From an uncultured Bacteroidales bacterium (GTDB lineage Bacteria > Bacteroidota > Bacteroidia > Bacteroidales > UBA932), in contig CALUST010000008.1 in assembly GCA_944323505.1 (NCBI GenBank), forward strand, positions 25,333 through 89,332: DNA of 64,000 nt, in the 5' to 3' direction. This document shows positions 43,412 through 52,211 of this stretch, one piece after another. The position numbers were made by a program, and so were the translations under genes. The notes under the pieces were generated by a model. It worked only from the letters and a program-made list of their open reading frames with translations, was not told the DNA's origin and did no database searches. Position 1 is the stretch's first letter; every line of letters begins with the position of its first letter.

Positions 43412-45313
43412 TTAATTGCAATATTCATGTTCATTGTGTAATTCCTCATATTTTCTTGCTATGTCCGAGAGTTCAGGGTCAAGATTGGCCCTGTGTCTCA
43501 TTCGCGGGTCAATGGCAATGCATCTGCCGTATACATCCTCCGCATCTTTCTCCCTGTCCATTCTCGACAACGCTATTGCCGTCAGATACCATGAGGCTGC
43601 CGTCTGCGGTTTCAGTGCCGACAGAATCTCCAGGGAAGCCTCAACATAACCGGCGGAAAGGCAGGCAAGTGCGCTGTTATAATCCGCGTAAGGCTTCAAT
43701 ATCGCCACCGCTCTCCTGTAGTCCAGCATCTTCAAGGATTCGATGCCTCTCATATACATGGTATCCTGTTCGGTGGTATGCACAGTATCCTTGTCCATAT
43801 CTTTCCTGTGAAGCCAGAACTCGAATTTCACACTCCGGAGTTTCGGATAGATCCTTTCCCTCATATAGCGGTATTCCTGCATCGTGGAATACATCCTCTC
43901 CGCCTCATCCTTGTCATCTCTCCGCGCTATCTCGAGTATCTTTCTTTTGGCACTGTCAGACAGGAGCGTATCCGCAGATACGAGGAGGCTGAACTGGCTC
44001 CAGTTCTCAGGGACGGATGCAGATACGAGACGTCCCCTCAGACTGTCAGGGAACTCATCCCTGAAATAATCCAGCACAGATCCGGCTCTTGCGGCCGCCA
44101 AGCCTGCATTGTAGGAATAAAGACCCTCCGGCGAGCATGATGCGGACACTTTCATCGAGTCCAGCACAAGACCGGAAACAGAAGATATATTCCGGATATT
44201 CTCCCTTATCCGCCTCAGTTCAGAGGCATTGTTATCAAGGGCCGTATCCACTTCAAAACTGTCTTTCCCGAAATCAATGAAAGCCCTGGTGTTGTCATAG
44301 ACTGTCCTGTAAAGTATCTTCTTCCTGTATTTTGGGGTTTCATCAACGAGTGATGAAAGCGAACTCACATAAAACGTCAACGGAGACGGTGACGGTATCC
44401 TGCCTATCTTCTCCCCATCCTCGATTATCTCCCCGTCCATTGAGATGATTATCTTCCTGAGCCCGGGAAAACTCTTCAATGTCTGCACATACCTGTATGT
44501 CACCCCACCGTCCGACGAGTTAAGGACCGTATCAAGTCTGAAACCGTCATGAAGGAAGGGATCCTTCACAAACTTCCTGAACATCATGTCAGAATTGCGT
44601 CTTTTCTCTTCATTTCTGGCTATCAAGCCATGCCTCGTATAATGTTCAAGAGCCTCCCGCTGTGTCACCCCGAATATGTTCTCCGCTTCCGGGACCGAGA
44701 TGAATGACGAGTCTGTCTTCATGGAGTATGTCTCAGGATAATAGCGGCAGAGAAACTTCTCCAACTGGCCAATCCGCACGAAATCTGTGCTGTCGGTAAT
44801 AATAGAGGCAATGAATGCCCGGTATCTCTCGTATCCTCTCATCTGCCTCTCCCTGTATCTGCTGCCTGATATGTACAGAGGCTCCAAGCGTGAGACCTTC
44901 CCCATCAGGTCCATATTCGGGGTGAACTTGAGTTTCAGCCTCGAATCTATCACGGACGGCGGGATCTCAATATCGAATTCCACCGTGACCTTCCCGTCCC
45001 TCTCGGCGATGTTCCTGAATCTTGCCGTCACCTTCGATGCCCTGATGACATCCGTCGCCACCATCTCCCCAGTCTCGGAGTCCCTGACCGCATTCATGAT
45101 CAGAGGACCTTCAGACCCTGTCTCAGGGGCATCTCCGGCAACCGCAATCCCGCTGATGTCATTCCGGGCCGTAGCCTCTTCCTTTTCTGCCGGGATGGAT
45201 ATTCCCACAGCAGCCGTACCGTCCGCTATCCCGGACAGCCTCCTGTTCATGGAGCAGGAACAGACCGGAATGACACTCAATATTATCAATGTCTTTATAA
45301 ATTCAGAACACAT
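43412..45313 (-). CDS. OmpA/TPR-type protein of the fimbrial operon (DUF3868-like)
   Basis: A 633-aa exported protein. The N-terminus (EFIKTLIILSVIPVCSCS) looks like a lipoprotein signal. A C-terminal-half segment, VSASCSPEGLYSYNAGLAAARA, matches the OmpA-like peptidoglycan-binding pattern seen in DUF3868 proteins of Bacteroides fimbrial loci. The last 110 residues are TPR-like helices (DYRRAVAILKPYADYNSALACLSAGY). It is preceded by a DUF3575 gene whose end it overlaps by 11 bases, the standard pairing. It may link the fimbrial base to the cell wall. The DUF3868 name is a moderate call. Confidence 0.72.
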   Translation of the reverse strand: MCSEFIKTLIILSVIPVCSCSMNRRLSGIADGTAAVGISIPAEKEEATARNDISGIAVAGDAPETGSEGPLIMNAVRDSETGEMVATDVIRASKVTARFRNIAERDGKVTVEFDIEIPPSVIDSRLKLKFTPNMDLMGKVSRLEPLYISGSRYRERQMRGYERYRAFIASIITDSTDFVRIGQLEKFLCRYYPETYSMKTDSSFISVPEAENIFGVTQREALEHYTRHGLIARNEEKRRNSDMMFRKFVKDPFLHDGFRLDTVLNSSDGGVTYRYVQTLKSFPGLRKIIISMDGEIIEDGEKIGRIPSPSPLTFYVSSLSSLVDETPKYRKKILYRTVYDNTRAFIDFGKDSFEVDTALDNNASELRRIRENIRNISSVSGLVLDSMKVSASCSPEGLYSYNAGLAAARAGSVLDYFRDEFPDSLRGRLVSASVPENWSQFSLLVSADTLLSDSAKRKILEIARRDDKDEAERMYSTMQEYRYMRERIYPKLRSVKFEFWLHRKDMDKDTVHTTEQDTMYMRGIESLKMLDYRRAVAILKPYADYNSALACLSAGYVEASLEILSALKPQTAASWYLTAIALSRMDREKDAEDVYGRCIAIDPRMRHRANLDPELSDIARKYEELHNEHEYCN

Positions 45314-45872
45314 AGGATATAGATATTGTCAGATTGTCAGGAAGTATAAAGCCTTTTCTTCCTGCATCAAGAGTACGCCCGCAGGCCTGGCACGAATATT
45401 CCCTGTACCATTTGACACCGCCCCAAAGGCCAAGGCCGAATTCAATATTCAGATTATGCCTTAGCATATATGTGTATCCGGCCGATATGCCAGCCCCGGC
45501 GCGATCTCCCTCCTCTGTCCTGCGGGACACTATGCCTCCGATGTTATATTCCTGATACTTCATCTTCCCGGCAATCCACCATCCTGAATAGACGTGCCAT
45601 GGCCAGAACCTGACTCCTGCCGAACAGGCCAGCTGTCTGTACTGGAACTGTCTGGACACATCGGAGGAATTGAATGTCCACGGATTGTATTCCACTCCGG
45701 CCGTCACCGACCACTTCCTGTCGAATGCATAGGAACCTTCCGCATTCAGCGTCCCAAGCCAGGCATAGCCGACCAGATTGGTCGAGACCGAAAAGCCGTC
45801 GGCCATTGCTGCAGTGCAGCACATCAGCAAGATGGCAGACACCGCCAGTTTCCTGAATCCTCTCATTTTCAT
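45303..45872 (-). CDS. DUF3575 family outer-membrane protein
   Basis: A 189-aa beta-barrel-like protein with a signal peptide (residues 1-24, ILLMCCTAAMADG). Amphipathic strands such as NLVGYAWLGTLNAEGSYAFD and the aromatic-ending C-terminus TISISYVF follow. DUF3575 proteins accompany fimbrial subunit genes in Bacteroides. The start is the ATG at 45872, which shares a base with the stop of the upstream metallopeptidase gene (TGATG), so the two are coupled. Confidence 0.85.
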   Translation of the reverse strand: MKMRGFRKLAVSAILLMCCTAAMADGFSVSTNLVGYAWLGTLNAEGSYAFDRKWSVTAGVEYNPWTFNSSDVSRQFQYRQLACSAGVRFWPWHVYSGWWIAGKMKYQEYNIGGIVSRRTEEGDRAGAGISAGYTYMLRHNLNIEFGLGLWGGVKWYREYSCQACGRTLDAGRKGFILPDNLTISISYVF

Positions 45873-47449
45873 CAATAATATCTGCTGAATGCCTGATCTA
45901 TGACCGTGCTCTTGCCGGGACAGACGGACATGAGCCTGACCTTGAGGGCGTATCTGTCAGACACACCTGAAGCGACAGCCCTGAAAATCTCCGCCCTGGA
46001 AATGCCCCTCTCATCAAGGTATCTGAATACCTGCGGTCTGAACCAATATGATGTCCCGAATGACGGCACAGGTCCACCGTATCGTTCCTGATACATGAGG
46101 CTCTCAAGATAATAGGCCCACATCTCCCCCACTTCACAATATCCGGCATCGGCTTCCTTGCCTGTCCCGTAAGTGGAGCCTCCCGTGGAAATGTAGGAAC
46201 TGAGGATGAAATAGATGTACTTGTTCCAGTATGCGTTGCCCACCATCGAATAATGGCTCGCATGAGACAGTTCGTGACAGACTTTGCTGTACAGGAGATT
46301 GTAACTCCCGGACCATTTCGTGCCGATGGTGATATCAGGTGCGAAAAACTTCACTATAGAACAGAATACCCCGAGATATTTTGAGAGCAGGTCATTGTCG
46401 ACGACTGCTCCGTGGTGTATCATCACCGCACTGCTTGAAGTCAAGTCAGGGAACAGCCATATCCTGAGATCCGATGGCGGCAACGCTATATCCATGTCAT
46501 CCGATGAACATCTTGAGATATAGTCGTAGGCTGCATTGTTGACCACACTCCTGTTGAACAGTTTGCTGTCCGCATTTTTCGTTATGGTCACTGACAATCC
46601 TTGCGGGGAGGTCTTCCCCAGTGCCGACGTCGAAGCAGGCACAATGACACGGTTAAATCCTATCGAAAACCCTTTCTCATTCTTGAATACGAGCCTGTAC
46701 CTGACATTTGCCGAAAACTTCTTCGGTATGGTATAGTAGCCGTCCCTGTCGGTAAAGGTATAGGAAATCTTGACAAATGTATTGCATCGCACCCTGACAC
46801 CGGACACTCCGAACGGCTTGCCCCCATTGGCCTGTTCGTCAACTATGGTTATCCTTCCCGAAGGATGCACCCGTGGCTTCTTCGTATCCACTGCAAGCAT
46901 ATCGCCGTTCCCGGTGATGCGGTAGGCTTCCGACTCAAGTGCCAGCCAGTCTATGGTCTCCCCTGACCGTGTGGTGATATCATCGTCAGCGATAAAACAC
47001 TCATCGAGGATCTCATACTTCACAGACGGGAACTCAAAATCCTTCGGCACCACGGCATACTGCCATGTGATCATGTCCTCATCAATCTCGGGATCGTGAT
47101 AATAGTCCCCGTCCGTCACAATCTCATAATCGACAGGATGGTCCGTAAGTTCCAGCCCCATGTCGTACAGCAGATGGAGCTGCTCCGGAGTCTCGGGCAG
47201 GAAGCGCACATAAAGATTAGTAGTCTCTATATCAGACCTGGACCGTGTCGGATATAGTGACGTGTAGGCTTTCCTCACATTCTCCGTCGTATACGGATTA
47301 TCCAGTTTGCCGCCAAGGACAATCATCTCATGTGCGACAGCATAATCAGTTCCGGACATCATCATGCCCGCATCGGATCCTTCCGAACCCACCTTGCTGC
47401 AGGACAACACCATTGTCACAAGCAGCACCAATTCCGTAACTCTTTTCAT
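45872..47449 (-). CDS. putative zinc metallopeptidase lipoprotein heading the fimbrial operon
   Basis: A 525-aa exported protein. The signal RVTELVLLVTMVLSC ends in a lipidation cysteine. A carboxypeptidase-regulatory-like beta domain lies near residues 205-255 (GRITIVDEQANGG). The motif HELSHASH at 392-399 fits HExxHxxH zinc peptidases, and a possible further ligand is Glu in GEMWAYYLE downstream. I cannot assign a peptidase family. Bacteroidota fimbrillins need a cut after the first strand to polymerise (done by Rgp proteases in Porphyromonas). A protease coupled to the operon could do this job, but that is inference. A -7 box sits about 25 bases before its ATG. Confidence 0.7.
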   Translation of the reverse strand: MKRVTELVLLVTMVLSCSKVGSEGSDAGMMMSGTDYAVAHEMIVLGGKLDNPYTTENVRKAYTSLYPTRSRSDIETTNLYVRFLPETPEQLHLLYDMGLELTDHPVDYEIVTDGDYYHDPEIDEDMITWQYAVVPKDFEFPSVKYEILDECFIADDDITTRSGETIDWLALESEAYRITGNGDMLAVDTKKPRVHPSGRITIVDEQANGGKPFGVSGVRVRCNTFVKISYTFTDRDGYYTIPKKFSANVRYRLVFKNEKGFSIGFNRVIVPASTSALGKTSPQGLSVTITKNADSKLFNRSVVNNAAYDYISRCSSDDMDIALPPSDLRIWLFPDLTSSSAVMIHHGAVVDNDLLSKYLGVFCSIVKFFAPDITIGTKWSGSYNLLYSKVCHELSHASHYSMVGNAYWNKYIYFILSSYISTGGSTYGTGKEADAGYCEVGEMWAYYLESLMYQERYGGPVPSFGTSYWFRPQVFRYLDERGISRAEIFRAVASGVSDRYALKVRLMSVCPGKSTVIDQAFSRYY

Positions 47450-47475
47450 GGCATCCGTTCTTATTGATTCTGTGG

Positions 47476-47483
47476 CAAAGGTA
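47476..47483 (-). promoter_or_regulatory. -7 promoter element of the fimbrial operon
   Basis: The minus strand reads TACCTTTG (TAnnTTTG), 27 bases before the ATG at 47449. It excludes the longer frame to 47491. No invertible repeats flank it, so I see no sign of phase variation. Confidence 0.6.
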
Positions 47484-47580
47484 TTCTGCATTATCCGTGT
47501 TCGTAAAAAACAAACGTTTAAATGCAGAAACGGCCTCAGAACGCCATGGGAAAGGGGTTTTCAGATAAAATCCGAGACAA

Positions 47581-47636
47581 AAAACAAAAAAGAGGGTGAC
47601 TCCAATGCCTTATGGCTTTCGGGTCACCCTCCTTTA
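47581..47636 (-). terminator. Rho-independent terminator before the fimbrial operon
   Basis: GAGGGTGAC (47592-47600) pairs with GTCACCCTC (47623-47631), with a small inner GCC/GGC stem. Read leftward it ends in CTCTTTTTTGTTTTTTG. It closes the ftsY-to-porin-like gene run. Confidence 0.9.
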
Positions 47637-47639
47637 TAA

Positions 47640-48158
47640 TCAATAGAATGTGTATCTGAATCCTACCGAGATGCTTTGTGGCAGGAAACGTATATCTTTC
47701 AGGAACCTGACTTTCGGAGACCATTCAAGACAGAACAGTACCGGTGAGTTCCTGAGTTTGTATTCAACGCCTAACGGGATGTCCGCAGACAGGAAGAAAC
47801 TCCTCGAAGCCCTGAGGGAACGGTTCCTGTCCCCGAATTGCAAGCCTGTTGACAGGCCGGCCCCTATATAAGGGATAAGACCGGAGGTATGCCTGGTAAG
47901 ATGCAGATTGTACGCTCCGGACAACAGAAGGAACTGATACTCTGGAGTGAACGGATTCATAAGACCGAATGAGATATCCATTGCGCTGGTCATCGAAAAG
48001 AAGAACTTGCCCTCGGCGGCAAAATAATTCCCGAGCCTTATACCCAATGAATAGTCATACGGCCTTGATTCTGCCTCCTTCTCCACCAGCGGGACAAGGG
48101 ACAAGACAGCGACCGTCGTCATCAGCAGCCTTTTCAGGCTATGTCTTCGGGTACCCAT
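47640..48158 (-). CDS. small outer-membrane beta-barrel protein
   Basis: A 172-aa protein with a signal-like N-terminus (LKRLLMTTVAVLSLVPLV). Alternating strands of an eight-strand-type barrel follow (GIRLGNYFAAEGKFFFSM, HTSGLIPYIGAGLSTGLQFG), ending with the C-terminal aromatic YTFY typical of barrel proteins. Its role is unknown. It follows deoC by 12 bases and is terminated by a strong hairpin. Confidence 0.7.
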   Translation of the reverse strand: MGTRRHSLKRLLMTTVAVLSLVPLVEKEAESRPYDYSLGIRLGNYFAAEGKFFFSMTSAMDISFGLMNPFTPEYQFLLLSGAYNLHLTRHTSGLIPYIGAGLSTGLQFGDRNRSLRASRSFFLSADIPLGVEYKLRNSPVLFCLEWSPKVRFLKDIRFLPQSISVGFRYTFY

Positions 48159-48170
48159 GTGACTTCGGCA

Positions 48171-49064
48171 TCAGAAATATGACACTGTCTTCTGCTCTAT
48201 TGCAGACAGGATGCTGTTGGCAAGACGGCTCACGCCCAAACGGAAAAGACTCTTGTCAAGCCAGTCCTTTCCAAGCACAGACGAGACAATCAGATAATAA
48301 CTGACGGCGTCCATTGCCGACGATATGCCTCCTGCAGGCTTGAAGCCGATCTTGCGTCCGGTAGCCTTATGATATGCCGCAATACATTCGCACATGACGT
48401 AAGCAGCAGCCGGCGTCGCATTCACGCTCACTTTCCCTGTAGATGTCTTGATGAAATCCGCCCCTGCTTCCATTGCCAGGAACGACGCCTCGGCAATCAG
48501 GTCCATATTCATGATGACCCCTGTCTCAAGAATGACCTTCAGATGAACCTCGCGACCCTGACGTGCGGCCACCTTGTCTATACATTCGCGTATCAGCCTG
48601 ATTCCGTCCGATGCAGCCTTCTCATCTCCGTCAAGAAAATCACTGAGGGACAACACGATGTCCACTTCATCAGCCCCGTTCTCCACGGCCATCTCGCACT
48701 CTTTCAACTTGACTTCAACAAAACTCTGTGACGATGGAAAACAACCCGCCACCACTGTCACCTTTATCTCGTCCGAACAGCGTGTCTCGCATACTGTACG
48801 GGCAAAATTCGGATAGACGCAGATTGAAGCCGGATATGGATAGCCCGGATATGTCTTCTTCAGGTCGTTGACCTTTTCCACCAGCCGCCTTACTGAAGAT
48901 ACCGTATCATCTGTCTTCAATGTAGTGAGGTCCATCATTGAAAAGCAGTCCATAAGCACCTTTTCAGAAACTGCATTGTCAAGATTGGAGGCAATCAGTT
49001 CCAATTTTCTTTCAATGTCCTCCTTGTCCGGTGCATAACCGTATTTTTTCAGCAAACTGTCCAT
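48171..49064 (-). CDS. deoC: deoxyribose-phosphate aldolase
   Basis: It cleaves 2-deoxyribose-5-phosphate to glyceraldehyde-3-phosphate and acetaldehyde in deoxynucleoside breakdown. The Schiff-base lysine lies in DFIKTSTGK. The conserved CVYPNFARTV, NGADEVDIV and KVILETGVI strands and the final GFKPAGGIS phosphate site are all present. The 297-aa length includes an N-terminal helical extension. It follows dtd by 11 bases. Confidence 0.95.
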   Translation of the reverse strand: MDSLLKKYGYAPDKEDIERKLELIASNLDNAVSEKVLMDCFSMMDLTTLKTDDTVSSVRRLVEKVNDLKKTYPGYPYPASICVYPNFARTVCETRCSDEIKVTVVAGCFPSSQSFVEVKLKECEMAVENGADEVDIVLSLSDFLDGDEKAASDGIRLIRECIDKVAARQGREVHLKVILETGVIMNMDLIAEASFLAMEAGADFIKTSTGKVSVNATPAAAYVMCECIAAYHKATGRKIGFKPAGGISSAMDAVSYYLIVSSVLGKDWLDKSLFRLGVSRLANSILSAIEQKTVSYF

Positions 49065-49075
49065 GATCTTATTAT

Positions 49076-49531
49076 TTATTCTCTGTTTTTGGAATCAATG
49101 ATTATAGTTACAGGCCCGTCATTCAGCAGCGACACCTTCATATCCGCCCCGAAAATACCTCTGGTCACATCTTTTCCCGACTTGTCCGAGAGGATCCTGC
49201 AGAAATCCTCATACAACGGTATGGCAATCCCTGGTCTTGCAGCCTTAATATATGAAGGCCTGTTCCCTTTTACTGTGGAAGCATAGAGGGTAAACTGGCT
49301 GACTACCATTATTTCTGCCCCGACATCACCGACAGAAAGATTCATCACCCCGTCCGCATCATCAAAAATGCGCAAGGCGGTGATTTTCCTTGACATCCAT
49401 TCCAGGTCCTCAGCTCCGTCACCTTCGGTAAACGCAGCCAGGACGAGCAGACCATGCCCGATTGACGCCTCATAACCCTCCTCAGGGACACTGACGGTCG
49501 CATATCCGACTCTTTGTATAACTGTCCTCAT
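49076..49531 (-). CDS. dtd: D-aminoacyl-tRNA deacylase
   Basis: A proofreading enzyme that removes D-amino acids and glycine from mischarged tRNA. It has the family motifs VVSQFTLYAST and GNRPSY, and the cross-subunit Gly-cis-Pro motif in NDGPVTIIIDSK near the C-terminus. The length, 151 aa, is typical. It sits between the radical SAM gene and deoC. Confidence 0.95.
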   Translation of the reverse strand: MRTVIQRVGYATVSVPEEGYEASIGHGLLVLAAFTEGDGAEDLEWMSRKITALRIFDDADGVMNLSVGDVGAEIMVVSQFTLYASTVKGNRPSYIKAARPGIAIPLYEDFCRILSDKSGKDVTRGIFGADMKVSLLNDGPVTIIIDSKNRE

Positions 49532-49545
49532 TCCGTTCCTGTCTT

Positions 49546-50307
49546 TTATCCGCGTATCTGTATCCTGAATCCCTCGTCAAGCAGAGGTCTGACCATTTCC
49601 TCCATATCAGCGGCAGAGAATTTCACCAGATTCTTCTGAGGTGTCTCCCTGTCTATCGTATATACCATGACCTCCCTGGGATGCAGTTTCCTCACGATGT
49701 CCATCCATCTGCCGAGATTGCATTGCGACGAAGAATCATAGTCCGGAGATTTCAGGAACATTGTCTGGAGGATGAAATTCCCGTCAAATGACTGAAGGGC
49801 TGACACGACATCCGACAACGAATATCGCCCGGCGGGCCTGTTGACCTTCATGACACCGTCATCATCAGGGGCGTCAATCTTCAATATCGGATTGTCCACT
49901 TTCTTCATCGCCTCAAGCACACGCGGTCTCAGGAGAGTGGTGGCATTGGACAGGACTGAAATCTTCGCTTCCGGATAATACCTGTCCCTCAACTCAGCCG
50001 TGATTTCCGCTATCTCAGGGAACTCCGGATTGAGCGTAGGCTCCCCGTTGCCGGAAAATGTGATTGAATCAATCTTCACCCCTGCCTCGAGACAAGATGA
50101 AAGCTTAGCCGACAAGGCTTCCCGCACTTCATCACAAGTCGGGAAATGACGGTCAGGCGTCATACCGTCCCTGTTCCATCCGCATTCACAATAAATGCAG
50201 TCGAAATTGCACAATTTCCCTTTTACAGGCAGGATATTGACTCCGAGAGACGAACCCAGCCGCCTGCTTTTTATCGGGCCGAACGCTATTTCATCAAAAT
50301 GCAGCAT
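49546..50307 (-). CDS. radical SAM protein
   Basis: A 253-aa radical SAM enzyme with the cluster motif CNFDCIYC (CxxxCxxC) near residues 33-40, GNGEPTLNPEFPE for SAM binding, and a compact barrel. No second iron-sulfur domain is visible. It resembles the COG0731-type radical SAM proteins (related to wyosine and NADH-like families) of unassigned role. It lies between the amidohydrolase gene and dtd with 14-15-base gaps. Confidence 0.88.
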   Translation of the reverse strand: MLHFDEIAFGPIKSRRLGSSLGVNILPVKGKLCNFDCIYCECGWNRDGMTPDRHFPTCDEVREALSAKLSSCLEAGVKIDSITFSGNGEPTLNPEFPEIAEITAELRDRYYPEAKISVLSNATTLLRPRVLEAMKKVDNPILKIDAPDDDGVMKVNRPAGRYSLSDVVSALQSFDGNFILQTMFLKSPDYDSSSQCNLGRWMDIVRKLHPREVMVYTIDRETPQKNLVKFSAADMEEMVRPLLDEGFRIQIRG

Positions 50308-50322
50308 CTTTTCAAAGGATTG

Positions 50323-51516
50323 TCAGACAAGTCTTTTTGAGACACTGTCTTTTGTCAGCCGTCCTTCCGCATCGACATTCTCCACCAGCACCAGTCCTGG
50401 ACGCATACCAGGCACCACTGCTCCGTATTCATGCTCCTTCGAAAGGAACTCAGCCCCGTTCAGGCAGGCCCAGGTCAGCAATTCCTCCATCGGGACATCC
50501 CCGAATGCAGCCTGGAGACAATAGAGTTCCTTCACCATATCCAGAGTGTCATTGCTCGACAACGAATCCGTCCCTACGGTGATTTTAAGCCCGTTCCTGC
50601 GCATAAGCCCTATTGGAGGCAAGGCATCATGAATGAATATGTTGGAGAGCGGGCAGACAGCCCAATATACATTTTTCATCACTCCGAGCGCAGCATCTAT
50701 TGCCTCCTGGGTCAGACATACATTGTGGACCAGAAGAATATGCTCCTCAAACGGGGCAGGATGCGCCGCCTCAAGCCTGTCAATAAAATACATCAATGAA
50801 GGCTTCCCCGTAACAGGAGGCGTACTCATGCCAGCCCGTCTCCTGTTGTCCCACATGGCTCCGCGTCCGTACATTATCATCTCCTCCTCTTCATGACTCT
50901 CCTGGGAATGATATGAAAGGTACCCGGATTTCAGGCCGTCAGCTGCGGCAGCAGTCAGCAGCACGGGACTCATCGTATAGCATGAATGTGGTACAGGGGC
51001 CGCATCAAGTCCGTATCCCAAGGCCTCTGCCTGCAATGCACGGACAGAACGCATCACGTTCTCGCAGTCCTCCGGCTCAGTCCCGAATACCTCAAGAAAT
51101 GTACGGGTATACATCGGGGAGCGGGACTTGACATCGAAACTGTCGTCGCAGTTGCTGATATCGGCCATGGCAGACACACCATGCCTCCAGAGAATGTCCA
51201 TCCACCTGCGTATATAACTTATCTTGTCCTCTCTTGTGGAACTGTCCCGCAATTCATTGATCTGGTCGATAAAACCAGCCATACCCGTCCCCTTGCGGAA
51301 CTTCCCCTGCAGATGGGACAATTCGATATGGCAATGCGTATTGACAAAGCCCGGAACAACAGCCCCGTCATAGAAGACCGTTTCCGATGACGGATTGTCA
51401 CACTGTCCTGTCCTTATGACCGTACCGTCATCATCATATTCGACAAATCCGTTCCTTATCGTCCCTTCGGGACCGAGAGTGTATATAAACGATGCTGCTA
51501 TCCTCTTAGTGGCCAT
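50323..51516 (-). CDS. amidohydrolase / nucleoside deaminase-like
   Basis: A metal-dependent hydrolase of the ATZ/TRZ amidohydrolase group. The HxH metal motif is in PGFVNTHCHIELSHL, further ligands lie in VPHSCYT and the SYHSQES segment, and the final Asp is in VGTDSLSSND. Such proteins deaminate adenosine-like compounds such as S-adenosylhomocysteine or aminofutalosine (in the futalosine route to menaquinone). No other menaquinone gene is in the window, so the substrate is open. It precedes the radical SAM gene. Confidence 0.85.
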   Translation of the reverse strand: MATKRIAASFIYTLGPEGTIRNGFVEYDDDGTVIRTGQCDNPSSETVFYDGAVVPGFVNTHCHIELSHLQGKFRKGTGMAGFIDQINELRDSSTREDKISYIRRWMDILWRHGVSAMADISNCDDSFDVKSRSPMYTRTFLEVFGTEPEDCENVMRSVRALQAEALGYGLDAAPVPHSCYTMSPVLLTAAAADGLKSGYLSYHSQESHEEEEMIMYGRGAMWDNRRRAGMSTPPVTGKPSLMYFIDRLEAAHPAPFEEHILLVHNVCLTQEAIDAALGVMKNVYWAVCPLSNIFIHDALPPIGLMRRNGLKITVGTDSLSSNDTLDMVKELYCLQAAFGDVPMEELLTWACLNGAEFLSKEHEYGAVVPGMRPGLVLVENVDAEGRLTKDSVSKRLV

Positions 51517-51519
51517 ACA

Positions 51520-52200
51520 TCAATATGATTTTAACATCTTTTTGGACATGAGGCTCTGTGCTGCCGGGACAGAGACTGCATTCTCCGCGTCAGGCTCCGG
51601 CTCTGCAACAAGGGCAGATGCCGAATCGGATACCGCTGTCCGGAGACTGTCTGCAATATGGATGACCGGACCTGAAAACAGGGTATCCTCCCATTGCAGA
51701 GGATTGAAATCATACCGTCCGCCGCAACTGTCCACATAGAAGACAAGACTGTCGGCGACAGACAATCCCGGATTGCCCAGACCGGTAAGATAATATATCC
51801 TGTCCGGAGCATGACGGTCTATGCCGCTGAGCAGCAGAGTCATCTGCTCATCAAGTTCCTTTTCTTTGCGGAGTTCCCTTATCCTGGTGTCAAGGATGAC
51901 AGATGTCTCCCTCAGTATCCTGGCATATCTGTCAGGGTCCTTGAGATAATAGTCAACACTTGCCCTGTAATCATCCGAGTCATAACCGTATTTCTCAAAA
52001 ATAGGCTCATACACCCAGGAAGTGTCCGCCGTCCTTTTTGACTGCGGATGTGAACTTATCCACTGGTCCGTGACAAACATCTCGGCATATATCTCCGCCA
52101 TCTTGTCGCGAGGAATCACATTGTCGTATCCCTTATTGCAGGCGACAAGAGAAAGAACGGCACAGACAGCGCAGGCAATATGAAAAATACTGTTTCTCAT
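51520..52200 (-). CDS. DUF4296 lipoprotein
   Basis: A Bacteroidota-specific exported lipoprotein: the signal IFHIACAVCAVLSLVAC ends in a lipobox. The DUF4296 domain follows directly (VIPRDKMAEIYAEMFVTDQW and the EKYGYDSDDYRASVDYYL pattern). The C-terminal part is Asp/Ser/Ala-rich and probably disordered. The role is unknown. The ATG at 52200 is preferred over a TTG one codon upstream. It lies between pheT and the amidohydrolase gene. Confidence 0.85.
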   Translation of the reverse strand: MRNSIFHIACAVCAVLSLVACNKGYDNVIPRDKMAEIYAEMFVTDQWISSHPQSKRTADTSWVYEPIFEKYGYDSDDYRASVDYYLKDPDRYARILRETSVILDTRIRELRKEKELDEQMTLLLSGIDRHAPDRIYYLTGLGNPGLSVADSLVFYVDSCGGRYDFNPLQWEDTLFSGPVIHIADSLRTAVSDSASALVAEPEPDAENAVSVPAAQSLMSKKMLKSY

Positions 52201-52211
52201 CAAGAACGGAA

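Noticed and set aside
47450-47580. Invertible promoter of the fimbrial operon
   Set aside because: No flanking inverted repeats and no recombinase gene were seen.
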